A stretch of DNA of 64,000 nt. Origin: Caulobacter rhizosphaerae (GTDB taxonomy: Bacteria; Pseudomonadota; Alphaproteobacteria; Caulobacterales; Caulobacteraceae). Every line of letters starts with the position of its first letter. Position 1 is the stretch's first letter. The stretch lies in contig NZ_CP048815.1 in the NCBI RefSeq assembly GCF_010977555.1, positions 372,001 to 436,000 on the forward strand, given 5' to 3'. The position numbers and the translations under genes are program-made. The notes under the pieces are model-generated. The model searched no databases. It was not told the origin of the DNA and saw only the letters and a program-made list of their open reading frames with translations. Below, piece by piece: positions 9,548 through 17,337 of the stretch.

Positions 9548-10501
9548 TTGACGACGATTTCGGACGCCGAGTTTGCGCATGACCTCCAGGATCTGACGCT
9601 GCCGACCCTATGTCGCAAGTACACCCACGAGGCGTCGCTTCATCGCAACATGTTGATGAGCCGGGGCACGGGCCTGGCGCCGGAATGGCGCGATTTCCGC
9701 GCCTTCCTGATCGCCGTCGGCCGTCGCCCGAGCGACGAGCACAACTTCATCCTGCTCAATCGCAATGAACGCACCTACGGCCCGGGCCGGGCGCGATGGA
9801 TGACGCCAGACGAGCAGGCGGTCCACGAGGAAGAATTCGACCGCCAGCAGGCCGCCAAGAGCCGCGAGGCCCATCAGTTGGTGCACCAGGCCGCGGCGAT
9901 GAAGCGGGCCAGCGCTCCCAACGCCCCGAACTTCGGCCAGTGGACGCCGATGGCCGGCCGGCAGGTGGCCTATACCGACGTGGCCAAGCGCCTGGCGATC
10001 CCGATCAACGCGCTGAACAAGACCATGGCCGACGGCCGCACGGCCGACGAGCTGGTCAAGCGCTCGGGCTCGGCCCAGGAACTGATCAATCCGGACCTGC
10101 AGTGGCTGCCGCCGGACCCGACCCGCAAGGCCAACTTCTTCGAGGCCTTCCGCATCTGGCACATGCAGGTGCAGCCGCAGTTCGCCCGCGCCGCCACCCC
10201 CACCTTCCTGTTCCTCTACATCGCCCTGCCGGTGATGAAGGAGTGCCGGGACGAGCTGATGGGCCTGAACCTGTGGAACCCGCTGGGCCAGCGGGCCATG
10301 AACGCCCGCGACACCCACGTGGCGTGGAAGAAGTACTGCGAGTTCATGCCCCGCGCCCAGGTGGCGATGATGGAAATTCCCATCTACGCCACCTATTCGC
10401 TGCTCAGCGACCTGGACGCCCTGTGCGAGCGGATCGTGGTCGCCGAGAAGCGCTTCCGCGAAGGCCCGCAGAAGGTCGTCGCGACGCACCGGGCCGCTTA
10501 G
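9548..10501 (+). CDS. Putative DNA-binding protein with degenerate HNH/NUMOD-like modules
   Basis: I do not recognise a named family for the full 317 residues. Residues 47-90 fit the module found in AP2/HNH-type homing endonucleases: W47, F50, F53, G58-R59-x-P61, R72, Y77-x-P79, R83-W84-x-T86 and E89-Q90. The Asp and Asn usual in that module are replaced (NRN where DRI is expected, R81 where N is expected). Residues 131-170 resemble a NUMOD-like helix-turn-helix (VAYTDVAKRLAIPINALN, then TADELV). A domesticated, catalytically dead DNA-recognition protein is my inference. The start is a TTG preceded by GGGAGG. It sits alone on the plus strand inside the minus-strand rplU-obgE-proB cluster. Confidence 0.55.
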   Translation: MTTISDAEFAHDLQDLTLPTLCRKYTHEASLHRNMLMSRGTGLAPEWRDFRAFLIAVGRRPSDEHNFILLNRNERTYGPGRARWMTPDEQAVHEEEFDRQQAAKSREAHQLVHQAAAMKRASAPNAPNFGQWTPMAGRQVAYTDVAKRLAIPINALNKTMADGRTADELVKRSGSAQELINPDLQWLPPDPTRKANFFEAFRIWHMQVQPQFARAATPTFLFLYIALPVMKECRDELMGLNLWNPLGQRAMNARDTHVAWKKYCEFMPRAQVAMMEIPIYATYSLLSDLDALCERIVVAEKRFREGPQKVVATHRAA

Positions 10502-10504
10502 GGC

Positions 10505-11038
10505 TCACGCCAGCCAGACCATCATCCGCGTCGGCACGGGCTGGCCCCGGGCCGTCGACGGCTTATGCTCCACGACGCCCGTGTACAGGAAGCCGGTCTT
10601 GATCAGCACCTGGCCCGAGGCGGGGTTGTCGGCGAAGTGGCCGGCGACGACCAGCTTCTTGCGCCAGTCCTGCCGGGCCCAGGCCAGGGCGCCGTGGGCG
10701 GCCTCGGTCGCCAGGCCGCGGCCCCAGTAGGGCCGGCCGATCCAGTAGCCCACCTCCAGGTGGCCGACCGGCGGGGTGAAGAAGCCCAGCACCCCGACCA
10801 CGCCCTCGTCTTCGTGGTCGATCACGAAGGTGGCGTCCTTGCGCGGGTCCTGGACCTGGCAGCGGGCCACGAAGCCGTCGGCGTCGCCCTGGCTGTAGGG
10901 CCACGGCATGCGGGTGGTCATCTTGGCGATCGCATAGTCGTCGCACAGCGCCGCGATCCGCGGCGCGTCCTGGCCGCCAGGAGTCCGCAGCCTCAGGCGC
11001 GGCGTCTGAATGATCGGAGCTTTCTCGATCACGCACAT
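10505..11038 (-). CDS. GNAT family N-acetyltransferase (RimJ-like)
   Basis: This 177-residue acetyltransferase belongs to the GCN5-related fold: TPRLRLRTPGGQDAPRIA at the N-terminus, FVIDHEDEGVVGVLGF in the middle, GYWIGRPYWGRGLATEAAHGAL as the acetyl-CoA-binding motif A, and ADNPASGQVLIKTGF in motif B. This subgroup resembles ribosomal-protein acetyltransferases of the RimJ/RimL type. The position next to rpmA and rplU fits a ribosomal or translation substrate, but that is inference. The start at 11038 is chosen because GGGAGA precedes the ATG; an earlier in-frame start would run into the rpmA terminator region. It is convergent with the 9548 gene. Confidence 0.85.
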   Translation of the reverse strand: MCVIEKAPIIQTPRLRLRTPGGQDAPRIAALCDDYAIAKMTTRMPWPYSQGDADGFVARCQVQDPRKDATFVIDHEDEGVVGVLGFFTPPVGHLEVGYWIGRPYWGRGLATEAAHGALAWARQDWRKKLVVAGHFADNPASGQVLIKTGFLYTGVVEHKPSTARGQPVPTRMMVWLA

Positions 11039-11141
11039 GGCGCGTCTCCCGTTCTCGGTCCTTCTAGGTGGGGACCGTGTCGCTCGGATTTCAGGCCTGA
11101 GGTCCTTTTGCGGCCAAGAAATTTCAAGCGCGGACAAAACA

Positions 11142-11175
11142 AAAGCGGGGAGTCCGGCGTCCGGACTCCCCGCTT
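11142..11175 (-). terminator. Intrinsic terminator of rplU-rpmA
   Basis: Perfect 15-bp stem (11143-11157 against 11161-11175) with a 3-base loop, GC-rich, followed on the minus strand by TTTTGTTTT. It lies 64 bp beyond the rpmA stop and before the GNAT gene start. The GNAT gene therefore probably needs its own promoter or read-through. Confidence 0.9.
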
Positions 11176-11239
11176 GGGTTTCGTCTGTCCGGATCGTCTT
11201 TCTTTTGGAAAGCGCGACCCGGTTTCTACGCGGTTCGCG

Positions 11240-11509
11240 CTATTCGGCGGCCTGGGCCGGAGCAGCTACGTTCACGTAGGTACGGTTGTTGCGCTTGGTG
11301 ACAAAGCCCACCGCGCCCTCGATGAGGGCGAACAGGGTGTGGTCCTTGCCCATCCCGACATTGGCGCCCGGGTAGAACTTGGTGCCGCGTTGACGGATGA
11401 TGATGTTGCCGGCGGCGACCTTCTGGCCACCGAACTTCTTCACGCCAAGGCGGCGACCGGCCGAGTCGCGGCCGTTGCTGGACGAACCGCCAGATTTCTT
11501 GTGAGCCAT
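11240..11509 (-). CDS. rpmA: 50S ribosomal protein L27
   Basis: L27 is a component of the large subunit near the peptidyl-transferase centre. The 89 residues are full length and highly conserved: [27 protein letters not shown] at the N-terminus, [22 protein letters not shown] in the body, and a short alanine-rich tail. The N-terminus lacks the cleavable leader found in Firmicutes, as expected for Proteobacteria. A GGAGG-type ribosome site precedes the ATG. It follows rplU by 81 bp and is ended by the hairpin at 11142-11175. Confidence 0.99.
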   Translation of the reverse strand: MAHKKSGGSSSNGRDSAGRRLGVKKFGGQKVAAGNIIIRQRGTKFYPGANVGMGKDHTLFALIEGAVGFVTKRNNRTYVNVAAPAQAAE

Positions 11510-11590
11510 GGTGGCCTCCTAGTTCCTTTGATCTGGTATCTCGAAAGAGACCTGGATCAAGCTAATCGTTCATCGAGCCCCGTGAGGGTC

Positions 11591-12103
11591 TCAGGCTTCG
11601 GCTTCCGGAGCGGTCTCGGCGGCGGCCTTCTTCGGCGCGGCCTTCTTCTTCGGAGCGGGGGCGGCTTCGGCCTTCACCGGAGCGGTCGGGATCGTCGCCG
11701 GAACGGCGGCGTCACCCAGGCCGCGGGCGCGGGCGTTCAGGATCACCTTCGGGGTCAGGTCGATCGCGCCGTCCCACTTGGTTTCCTTGCCGCCGCCGGC
11801 GACCGAGGTCACGCGGATGACCGACTCGGTCTGGCGGTGGCCGCGGGTGCGGCGATAGCCCTGGCGACGGATCTTCTTGAAGATCTTCACCTTCTCGCCC
11901 TTGCGGGTTTCGAGCAGGGCGCCGGTAACGACAGCCCCTTCAACGAGGGGGGCGCCGACCGTCACGGCCTCGCCTTCGCCAAGCATCAGGACTTCGCCGA
12001 AAGCGACTTCCGCGCCCGGTTCACCGTCGAGCTTTTCGACAACCAGCAGGTCGCCGGCTTGGACCCGGTACTGCTTGCCGCCGGTTTTGATCACCGCGTA
12101 CAT
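11591..12103 (-). CDS. rplU: 50S ribosomal protein L21 with basic/alanine tail
   Basis: L21 binds 23S rRNA in the large subunit. The conserved core (about residues 1-103) is clear: MYAVIKTGGKQYRVQAGD, VKIFKKIRRQGYRRTRGHRQ and the surrounding beta-strands. The protein is 170 residues, against about 103 in E. coli. The extra C-terminal 60-70 residues are rich in Ala, Pro, Lys and Glu, with repeated APKKKAAPKKAA-like sequence, an extension common in Alphaproteobacteria. It heads the rplU-rpmA operon. A good sigma-70 promoter lies at 12181-12208 and a 5' leader hairpin at 12145-12169. Confidence 0.98.
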   Translation of the reverse strand: MYAVIKTGGKQYRVQAGDLLVVEKLDGEPGAEVAFGEVLMLGEGEAVTVGAPLVEGAVVTGALLETRKGEKVKIFKKIRRQGYRRTRGHRQTESVIRVTSVAGGGKETKWDGAIDLTPKVILNARARGLGDAAVPATIPTAPVKAEAAPAPKKKAAPKKAAAETAPEAEA

Positions 12104-12144
12104 AGGTTAGCGCCTTAAGAAACGTGCGTTCGCAAAATAGGGAA

Positions 12145-12169
12145 CGCCCGCGAGGAAACCCTGCGGGCG
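12145..12169 (-). promoter_or_regulatory. Hairpin in rplU 5' leader
   Basis: Seven-base arms CGCCCGC (12145-12151) and GCGGGCG (12163-12169) enclose an 11-base loop between the promoter and the rplU start. Ribosomal-protein leaders often hold autoregulatory structures, so this could be an L21-binding or attenuation element. No U-run follows, so it is not an obvious terminator. Confidence 0.4.
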
Positions 12170-12180
12170 AGAGGGGCGCA

Positions 12181-12208
12181 CTTATACCGTCGAAAGTCGT
12201 TGAGTCAA
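12181..12208 (-). promoter_or_regulatory. Promoter of rplU-rpmA
   Basis: On the minus strand TTGACT (12203-12208) and TATAAG (12181-12186) are separated by 16 bp, a near-consensus housekeeping promoter. Transcription would start around 12174, giving a leader of roughly 70 bases before the rplU ATG at 12103. Confidence 0.8.
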
Positions 12209-12250
12209 CGGCAACGGGACAGGCGGCTTGACTAAAATCGCGGCGCAACC

Positions 12251-13000
12251 CTAGCCCCGCCAAACCTCGGGATAGGGCGGCATCGGACCATCCAGGGCCT
12301 GTCGCAAGCGCCAGGCTTCCTCGTCGTCGTCGATCTCGCTAGCCAGGCACTCCAAACGCTCCCGTACAGAGGGGCCGGCTAGCCAGGCGGAATAGGCTTC
12401 GTACGGGACATATTCATCGCTCGACCCGAACGGTGGCCGGGCGTCTTTCCGCCTGAGGATTTCCGAGCAGACAGCATCGGCCAGATGCAGTCCCGCCAGC
12501 GGAGCGCTGGTCTCCAGCCAGGCGGTCAAACGCGTCTGGATCGGTTCACCCAGCGTGATCAGGCCGCGCAGCCAGTCCTCGGCTTCTTCTTCCTCCAGCG
12601 AGGTGCGCAACGCCTGGCGCCAGGCCGCGTCAAACGCTGTGACGATCGCGGCGCGCTCATCCGCCGGCCAATCGGAGAATTCACCGTAGGCGATCTTCCC
12701 CGCCAGGCTCTCGGGATCGCCGCCCACATGAACCCGCCCGGTTCCTTGCACCGCCAGTTCCAGAATGCGCGGCAGGAAATGCTTGTAGTCGTTCACGCCG
12801 CCGATCGTCGTCATGGCCCAGCCCATGTAGCCATTGATGTCGTCGCTGGTCAGTTCGGCCAAGTTCCTGGCGGAAAGCCGGGCCAGCACGCGCTTGGGAT
12901 CACGGGTGGGCGCCGCTTCGAGAGTCCCTGGGCGGGAATAGTGGCGGAAGGCGGCGTAGACCGCGTCCAGCGCGGTTTGCAGATCGGGTTCCGGCGTCAT
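12251..13000 (-). CDS. Hypothetical protein, soluble
   Basis: This 249-residue acidic protein has no signal peptide or membrane segment. I do not recognise a named family, but the segment DDINGYMGWAMTTIGGVNDYKHFLPRILEL (stated here in overlapping parts: DDINGYMGWAMTTIGG, then NDYKHFLPRILEL, about residues 70-100) is a motif I have seen in scattered uncharacterised bacterial proteins. A DWPADERAAIVTAFDAAW helix follows. Third-position GC is lower than in the ribosomal neighbours, which suggests a less-constrained or acquired gene. It is divergent from the putative Zur-regulated gene at 13093 and shares a 92-bp upstream region with it. Confidence 0.6.
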   Translation of the reverse strand: MTPEPDLQTALDAVYAAFRHYSRPGTLEAAPTRDPKRVLARLSARNLAELTSDDINGYMGWAMTTIGGVNDYKHFLPRILELAVQGTGRVHVGGDPESLAGKIAYGEFSDWPADERAAIVTAFDAAWRQALRTSLEEEEAEDWLRGLITLGEPIQTRLTAWLETSAPLAGLHLADAVCSEILRRKDARPPFGSSDEYVPYEAYSAWLAGPSVRERLECLASEIDDDEEAWRLRQALDGPMPPYPEVWRG

Positions 13001-13062
13001 GGCCGCGCTTCATAACATGACGGACGAGATGCCGCGTGCGAAGCGAAGAGAGATGCTGGCGT

Positions 13063-13075
13063 GTTATTTTATAAC
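13063..13075 (+). promoter_or_regulatory. Putative Zur operator
   Basis: The palindrome GTTAT-TTT-ATAAC lies 18-30 bases upstream of the GTG start at 13093. It resembles the AT-rich GTTATA/TATAAC-type sites of alphaproteobacterial Zur. Its close position would block transcription initiation when Zur is zinc-loaded. Support comes from the downstream COG0523 gene, a frequent Zur target, and from a Zur-like gene at 60705-61193. Confidence 0.6.
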
Positions 13076-13092
13076 AGTATATAGCCGGTGGC

Positions 13093-13719
13093 GTGAACAC
13101 GACCTTCTTCGCCTCCGTCGCCGCCACCGGTTTCGCCGTGGCCTTCCTGCACGCCGCCCTGCCCACGCACTGGCTGCCGTTCGTGCTGGTCGGACGCGCC
13201 CAGAGGTGGACCACCGGTCGCACCCTGGGCGTCACCCTGCTGGCGGGGCTGGGTCATGTGGGCCTGACCATCCTGCTGGGTCTGGCCGTCGTGGCCGCGG
13301 GCCTGGTGGCCCAGCCGCACCTGGGCGACTCCTTCCACTGGATCGTCGGAGCGCTGATGGCGGCGATCGGCGTCTTCTATCTGGTGCGCGGCCGCCATCG
13401 GCACGCGACGATGGACGGAACCCGCAAGTTCGCCTCTGACAAGGCGGCGATCACCGCTCTGGTCGTGCTGCTGACCCTGTCGCCGTGCGAGGCCTTCCTG
13501 CCTTACTACCTGGCGGGGATGGAGCACGGCGTGGTCGGCTTCGTCGTGCTGAGCGCGGTGCTGATGACGGCCACGGCGGCGGGCATGCTGGTGTTCACGG
13601 GCCTGAGCCTGGCGGGCTTCAACCGCCTGGGCCTGGAGCGTCTGGAGCAATATGAGGAACTCATCCTCGGCGCCGCCCTGATCGTGATCGGCGCGGCCGT
13701 GGCGTTCCTGAAGACCTGA
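13093..13719 (+). CDS. Polytopic membrane protein, putative metal-related (UreH/TauE-like)
   Basis: This 208-residue protein has about six transmembrane segments and no signal peptide. The N-terminal helix contains HAALPTHWLPF, a His-x5-His arrangement suited to metal contact, and the central region has LSPCEAFLPYY, similar to the UreH/TauE/DsbD-like transporter folds. A His-rich loop (RGRHRHATMDG, about residues 98-108) faces one side. The GTG start is the first plausible one. It is followed 88 bp later by the COG0523 GTPase and preceded by a Zur-like palindrome, so a role in zinc uptake or sparing is likely but inferred. Substrate is unknown. Confidence 0.6.
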   Translation: MNTTFFASVAATGFAVAFLHAALPTHWLPFVLVGRAQRWTTGRTLGVTLLAGLGHVGLTILLGLAVVAAGLVAQPHLGDSFHWIVGALMAAIGVFYLVRGRHRHATMDGTRKFASDKAAITALVVLLTLSPCEAFLPYYLAGMEHGVVGFVVLSAVLMTATAAGMLVFTGLSLAGFNRLGLERLEQYEELILGAALIVIGAAVAFLKT

Positions 13720-13807
13720 GGGCGTTTCCGTCCGCCGGGATGAGCGGTTTACAGGATGGAATAGAGCCCCGCTTCCCCCGACGCCTCTTCGCTCCTAAAT
13801 AGCGCGC

Positions 13808-14887
13808 ATGACCCAGACCTCCGCGCAAACCGGCAAGATCCCCGTCACCGTGCTGACCGGCTATCTCGGCGCCGGCAAGACCACCCTGCTCAACCGCATT
13901 CTCACCGAGGAGCACGGCAAGCGCTACGCCGTGATCGTCAACGAGTTCGGCGAGGTCGGCATCGACAACGACCTGGTGGTCGGGGCCGACGAGGAAGTGT
14001 TCGAGATGAACAACGGCTGCGTCTGCTGCACGGTGCGCGGCGACCTGATCCGGGTGCTGCAAGGCCTGATGAAAAGGAAGGGCGGTTTCGACGCCATCGT
14101 CGTCGAGACCACCGGACTGGCCGATCCGGGGCCGGTGGCCCAGACCTTCTTCGTCGACGACGACGTCAAGGCTCGCACCTATCTGGACTCGGTCACCGCC
14201 GTGGTCGACGCCAAGCACATCCTGCTGCGCCTGGGCGACAGCAAGGAGGCCGTCGAGCAGATCGCCTTCGCCGACCAGATCGTGCTGAACAAGACCGATC
14301 TGGTCTCGGAAGACGACCTGCGCCATGTCGAGGCCCGCATCAAGCGGATCAACCCGCTGGCCCCGATCCACCGCGCCCAGCGCTCGAACGTCCCGCTGGA
14401 CGCCATCATCGGCAAGCACAGCTTCGACCTGGAGCGGATCACCGAGCTGGAGCCGGAGTTCCTGAACCCGGCCCATGGCGAGGACGGCCACGTGCACGAC
14501 GAGCACTGCGGCCACGACCATCACGATCATGACCATCATCATCATGGCCACGACCACCATCACCACGACGCCAAGAGCGACATCCACGACGACGGGGTGA
14601 AGGGAATCTCCCTGACGCTGAACAAGCCCGTCGATGGCCAGAAGATCACCACCTGGCTGAACGAGCTGCTGGCCCGTCGCGGCCCCGACATCCTGCGGGC
14701 CAAGGGCATCATCGATGTGCGGGGCGAGGAGCGCCGCCTGGTGTTCCAGGCCGTGCACATGATCCTGGAAGGCGACTTCCAGCGCCCGTGGACCGACAAG
14801 GACAAGCGCTACAGCCGCATGGTGTTCATCGGCCGCGACCTGGACGAGGCCGAACTGAGAGCGGGGTTCGAGGCGACGGCGGCTTGA
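13808..14887 (+). CDS. COG0523 (CobW/ZigA-type) metallochaperone GTPase
   Basis: COG0523 proteins are G3E GTPases that deliver metal ions, often zinc, to client proteins under metal limitation. The 359-residue protein has Walker [11 protein letters not shown] (about 18-27), the hallmark CxCC motif (Cys71, Cys73, Cys74), [11 protein letters not shown] in the switch region and the guanine-specificity motif NKTD. A dense His/Asp run at about 228-254 ([18 protein letters not shown] and flanks) is a metal-binding loop. The C-terminal CobW_C domain follows, with [15 protein letters not shown]. It lies downstream of the Zur-like site and is probably zinc-starvation induced. Confidence 0.9.
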   Translation: MTQTSAQTGKIPVTVLTGYLGAGKTTLLNRILTEEHGKRYAVIVNEFGEVGIDNDLVVGADEEVFEMNNGCVCCTVRGDLIRVLQGLMKRKGGFDAIVVETTGLADPGPVAQTFFVDDDVKARTYLDSVTAVVDAKHILLRLGDSKEAVEQIAFADQIVLNKTDLVSEDDLRHVEARIKRINPLAPIHRAQRSNVPLDAIIGKHSFDLERITELEPEFLNPAHGEDGHVHDEHCGHDHHDHDHHHHGHDHHHHDAKSDIHDDGVKGISLTLNKPVDGQKITTWLNELLARRGPDILRAKGIIDVRGEERRLVFQAVHMILEGDFQRPWTDKDKRYSRMVFIGRDLDEAELRAGFEATAA

Positions 14888-14893
14888 TCCGCA

Positions 14894-15003
14894 ACTTGCC
14901 CCCACCTGACCGCTCCGCGGTTTGTCGCGGGGAGGGGGCGGAACCTTCGCTTAAGGCTCTTCCCCTATGGGGGAAGACGGCCGAAGGCCCGTAGGGGGCA
15001 AGT
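14894..15003. repeat. Imperfect inverted repeat, ACTTGCCCCC type
   Basis: Arms ACTTGCCCCC (14894-14903) and the matching GGGGGCAAGT end (14994-15003) enclose further palindromic sequence including CTTCCCCTATGGGGGAAG. It sits between the convergent COG0523 and exbD genes and could double as a transcription terminator. Its central part resembles the element at 543-676. Confidence 0.65.
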
Positions 15004-15025
15004 GATCGCGCTTCCACGTCGATCT

Positions 15026-15466
15026 TTAATGCAGGTCCTCGTTGACGATCCCGATCTGGGTCCAGCCTTCGGTGTGGACCCGGTCGATCACCCCCATCAG
15101 CGCCTCGTAGGGCACGTCCGCCTGGGCGCTGACCATCAGGCGCTGATCCTTGCGCGGGCCCTGTTGGCCGCTCGCGGCGAAGCTGGCGCTCAGGTCCTGG
15201 GCCAGGGTCCCCAGGCTGGTGGGCCGCCCCGCCAGATAGAGGGCGCCGGAGTTCTGGATGGTGATCAGAACGGGCGGCTTGGGCGGGATGGCGGTGTCCC
15301 TGGCCGGCGGCATGTCCAGCTTGATGGAGGTCGTCGCCATCGGCACGGCGACCATGAAGATGATCAGCAGCACCAGCAGGATGTCGACGAACGGCGTGAC
15401 ATTGATGTCCGCGTTCTGCCGGATCGCATAGGCTCCGCCGCCGCCGCCCGCGAGTTTCGCCGCCAT
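15026..15466 (-). CDS. exbD: ExbD/TolR-family biopolymer transport protein
   Basis: ExbD couples the proton-motive force to TonB. The ATG at 15466 is preceded by GGAGGAG; an in-frame start 24 bases upstream would overlap that site. The 146-residue protein has a short glycine-rich cytoplasmic N-terminus (MAAKLAGGGGG), then INVTPFVDILLVLLIIFMVA with the essential membrane Asp, and a periplasmic domain ending TQIGIVNEDLH. It is a close paralogue of the next gene upstream (15640-16089). No exbB or tonB is adjacent, so it must work with an ExbB encoded elsewhere. Confidence 0.93.
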   Translation of the reverse strand: MAAKLAGGGGGAYAIRQNADINVTPFVDILLVLLIIFMVAVPMATTSIKLDMPPARDTAIPPKPPVLITIQNSGALYLAGRPTSLGTLAQDLSASFAASGQQGPRKDQRLMVSAQADVPYEALMGVIDRVHTEGWTQIGIVNEDLH

Positions 15467-15510
15467 GACCTGTCTCCTCCTCTTGCCCAAGCGTTGGGGA
15501 CCGATTGAAG

Positions 15511-15547
15511 TTACAGGTGTAGTTTCTCTGCTTTCTTACATTTGTAA
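15511..15547 (-). promoter_or_regulatory. Paired TTACA-N2-TGTAA operator-like sites
   Basis: A perfect palindrome TTACA-TT-TGTAA lies at 15536-15547 and a one-mismatch copy TTACA-GG-TGTAG at 15511-15522. Their starts are 25 bp apart, in the region just upstream of the 15026-15466 exbD copy. They could bind a dimeric repressor or activator that controls this copy independently of its paralogue. The regulator is unknown. Confidence 0.4.
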
Positions 15548-15582
15548 AGCGCCGACGCGACGGGCATGAAACGACGGGCATG

Positions 15583-15614
15583 AAAAAGGGGCCGGACGCT
15601 TGGCGTCCGGCCCC
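15583..15614 (-). terminator. Intrinsic terminator between exbD copies
   Basis: Perfect 12-bp stem (15588-15599 against 15603-15614), 3-base loop, followed on the minus strand by five Ts. It ends transcription of the upstream exbD copy, so the two paralogues are separate transcription units. Confidence 0.9.
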
Positions 15615-15639
15615 TGATTTCTCGCCGATCGGCGAAGAC

Positions 15640-16089
15640 CTAGTGGATGTCTTCGTTGATCAGGCCGACCTTGTACCAGCCGGCGGTCTGCAGGGCGTTC
15701 AGCACGCCCATGAAGTCGGCGTAGGTCACGTCGGCGTCGGCGCGGACCATGACGCGCTGGTCGTCCTTCGGGCCGGCTTGGCCGGTGGCCGTGAACTTGG
15801 CGTCCAGGTCGAATTGCAGGTTGTCGAGGCTGGTCTGCTTTTCAGCGACGTACAGCGCGCCCGACTTCTGGATCGAGATGAACACCGGCTCCTTCGGCTT
15901 CGGAGCGTTCGGCGGCGGCGGGGTCGCGGGGGGCAGGTCGACCTTGATCGCCACGGTCGCCATCGGCACGGCGACCATGAAGATGATCAGCAGCACCAGC
16001 AGGATGTCGACGAAGGGCGTGACGTTGATTTCGGAGTTCTGGCCGAGCGAATAACGACCGCCCCCACCGCCAGCAAGTTTAGCCGCCAT
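15640..16089 (-). CDS. exbD: ExbD/TolR-family biopolymer transport protein, second copy
   Basis: This 149-residue ExbD paralogue starts at the ATG at 16089, with GGGAGA upstream. The membrane segment INVTPFVDILLVLLIIFMVA and the N-terminal MAAKLAGGGGG are identical to the downstream copy. The periplasmic domain diverges (a Pro-rich linker PPATPPPPNAPKPKEP is longer here) and ends YKVGLINEDIH. A tandem duplication with periplasmic divergence suggests specialisation for different TonB-like partners. It has its own terminator (15583-15614). Confidence 0.93.
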   Translation of the reverse strand: MAAKLAGGGGGRYSLGQNSEINVTPFVDILLVLLIIFMVAVPMATVAIKVDLPPATPPPPNAPKPKEPVFISIQKSGALYVAEKQTSLDNLQFDLDAKFTATGQAGPKDDQRVMVRADADVTYADFMGVLNALQTAGWYKVGLINEDIH

Positions 16090-16325
16090 AGCCTGACTGT
16101 CTCCCAAGGGCCGCGTCTGTCGCGGTCCCGAAAAATGTTAGATCGCCACGTCTGGCGCAGACGGGCGCGGAAGTAAAGCCCGACGACGCGGCGCAATGGC
16201 AACCCCTTTTGTGAGTCTTTTTGGCGGAACGGCGTTCAAATGCCGGGTTCTCCGCACCCTGCTCGCGCCCTACGCGCATTGACGCGCGACTAGGCGCCCG
16301 GAGCGCGGCGCGGTATGGCGCGCGG

Positions 16326-17333
16326 ATGATCTATTCCTTCGACGCCTATGTCACCGCCGCCCTGTTCGACCGCGCCGGCCGCGCCGCCTTCGCCCTGGGC
16401 GACGGCACGGTCCGATTCGAATCCGAAGGCGGTTTCGTCACAGTGGAAGCCCATGCCGGCGCCATCCTGGCCGCCGCGGTCCACCCGTCGGGCCGGGGGA
16501 TCGTCACCGGCGGCGACGACGGCAAGGTCGTCTGGAGCCGGGTCGAGCGCGACGAGGTGGCCGCCACCCTGGTGGCCGAGGTCAAGGGCCGCTGGATCGA
16601 GCACGTGGCCGCCAGCGCCGCCTCGGGCCTGATCGCCTTCACCGCCGGCAAGGAGGTCCACGTCCGCGACTCGGCCGATCCGACGTTCCTGCGCGTCTTC
16701 CCGCACGAGCGGACCGTCTCAGGCCTAGCCTTCGACCCGAAGGGCCGGCGCCTGGCCACGGCCGGCTATGGCGGCGTCTCGCTGTGGTGGGCCAAGATCG
16801 AGGGCCAGAAGCCGCAGGTGATGAGGTGGGCCGGCAGCCACATCGCCGCGGTGTTCAGCCCCGACGGCAAGTTCCTGGTCTCGTCGATGCAGGAGAACCA
16901 ACTGCACGGCTGGCGCCTGTCGGACAGCAAGGACATGCGGATGGGCGGCTATCCGGCCAAGATCAAGAGCCTGGCCTTCTTCGACAAGGGCAACCTGATG
17001 GTCACGGCCGGCGCCAACGGCGCGGTGGTCTGGCCGTTCGCCGGCGCCAACGGCCCGATGGGCAAGGAAGCCGCCGAGATCGGCTTCTCGCGCGATTCGA
17101 TGGTGGTGCGGGTGGCTGGGGTCGAGGCCCTGCCCGTGGCCATCGCCGGCCAGGACAACGGCAAGATCTGGGGCGCCCACATGCGCTCGGGCCGCATCGA
17201 GACCCTGAAGGCCGAGAAGGGCGCGGCGATCAGCGCCCTGTCGGTCTCGGCCGACGGCGGCCGCCTGGTCTGGGGCGACGAGGACGGCGAGGCGGGAATC
17301 ATCGCGATCCCGGCGATGGAGACGCGGTTCTAG
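16326..17333 (+). CDS. WD40-repeat beta-propeller protein
   Basis: This 335-residue cytoplasmic protein has no signal peptide. It contains WD40-like blades, for example VHPSGRGIVTGGDDGKVVW, VSGLAFDPKGRRLATAGYGG and VSADGGRLVWGDEDG. Such propellers act as binding platforms. I start it at the ATG at 16326, because the in-frame upstream extension is arginine-rich and unlike a propeller. It is monocistronic, ends at a strong palindromic terminator (17338-17379) and converges on cutC. No partner is evident from the neighbours. Confidence 0.75.
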   Translation: MIYSFDAYVTAALFDRAGRAAFALGDGTVRFESEGGFVTVEAHAGAILAAAVHPSGRGIVTGGDDGKVVWSRVERDEVAATLVAEVKGRWIEHVAASAASGLIAFTAGKEVHVRDSADPTFLRVFPHERTVSGLAFDPKGRRLATAGYGGVSLWWAKIEGQKPQVMRWAGSHIAAVFSPDGKFLVSSMQENQLHGWRLSDSKDMRMGGYPAKIKSLAFFDKGNLMVTAGANGAVVWPFAGANGPMGKEAAEIGFSRDSMVVRVAGVEALPVAIAGQDNGKIWGAHMRSGRIETLKAEKGAAISALSVSADGGRLVWGDEDGEAGIIAIPAMETRF

Positions 17334-17337
17334 GAAC

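Noticed and set aside
14488..14575. His/Asp-rich stretch as a possible sequencing artefact or frameshift
   Set aside because: The frame stays open with the CobW C-terminal domain following, and His loops are a normal feature of COG0523 proteins.
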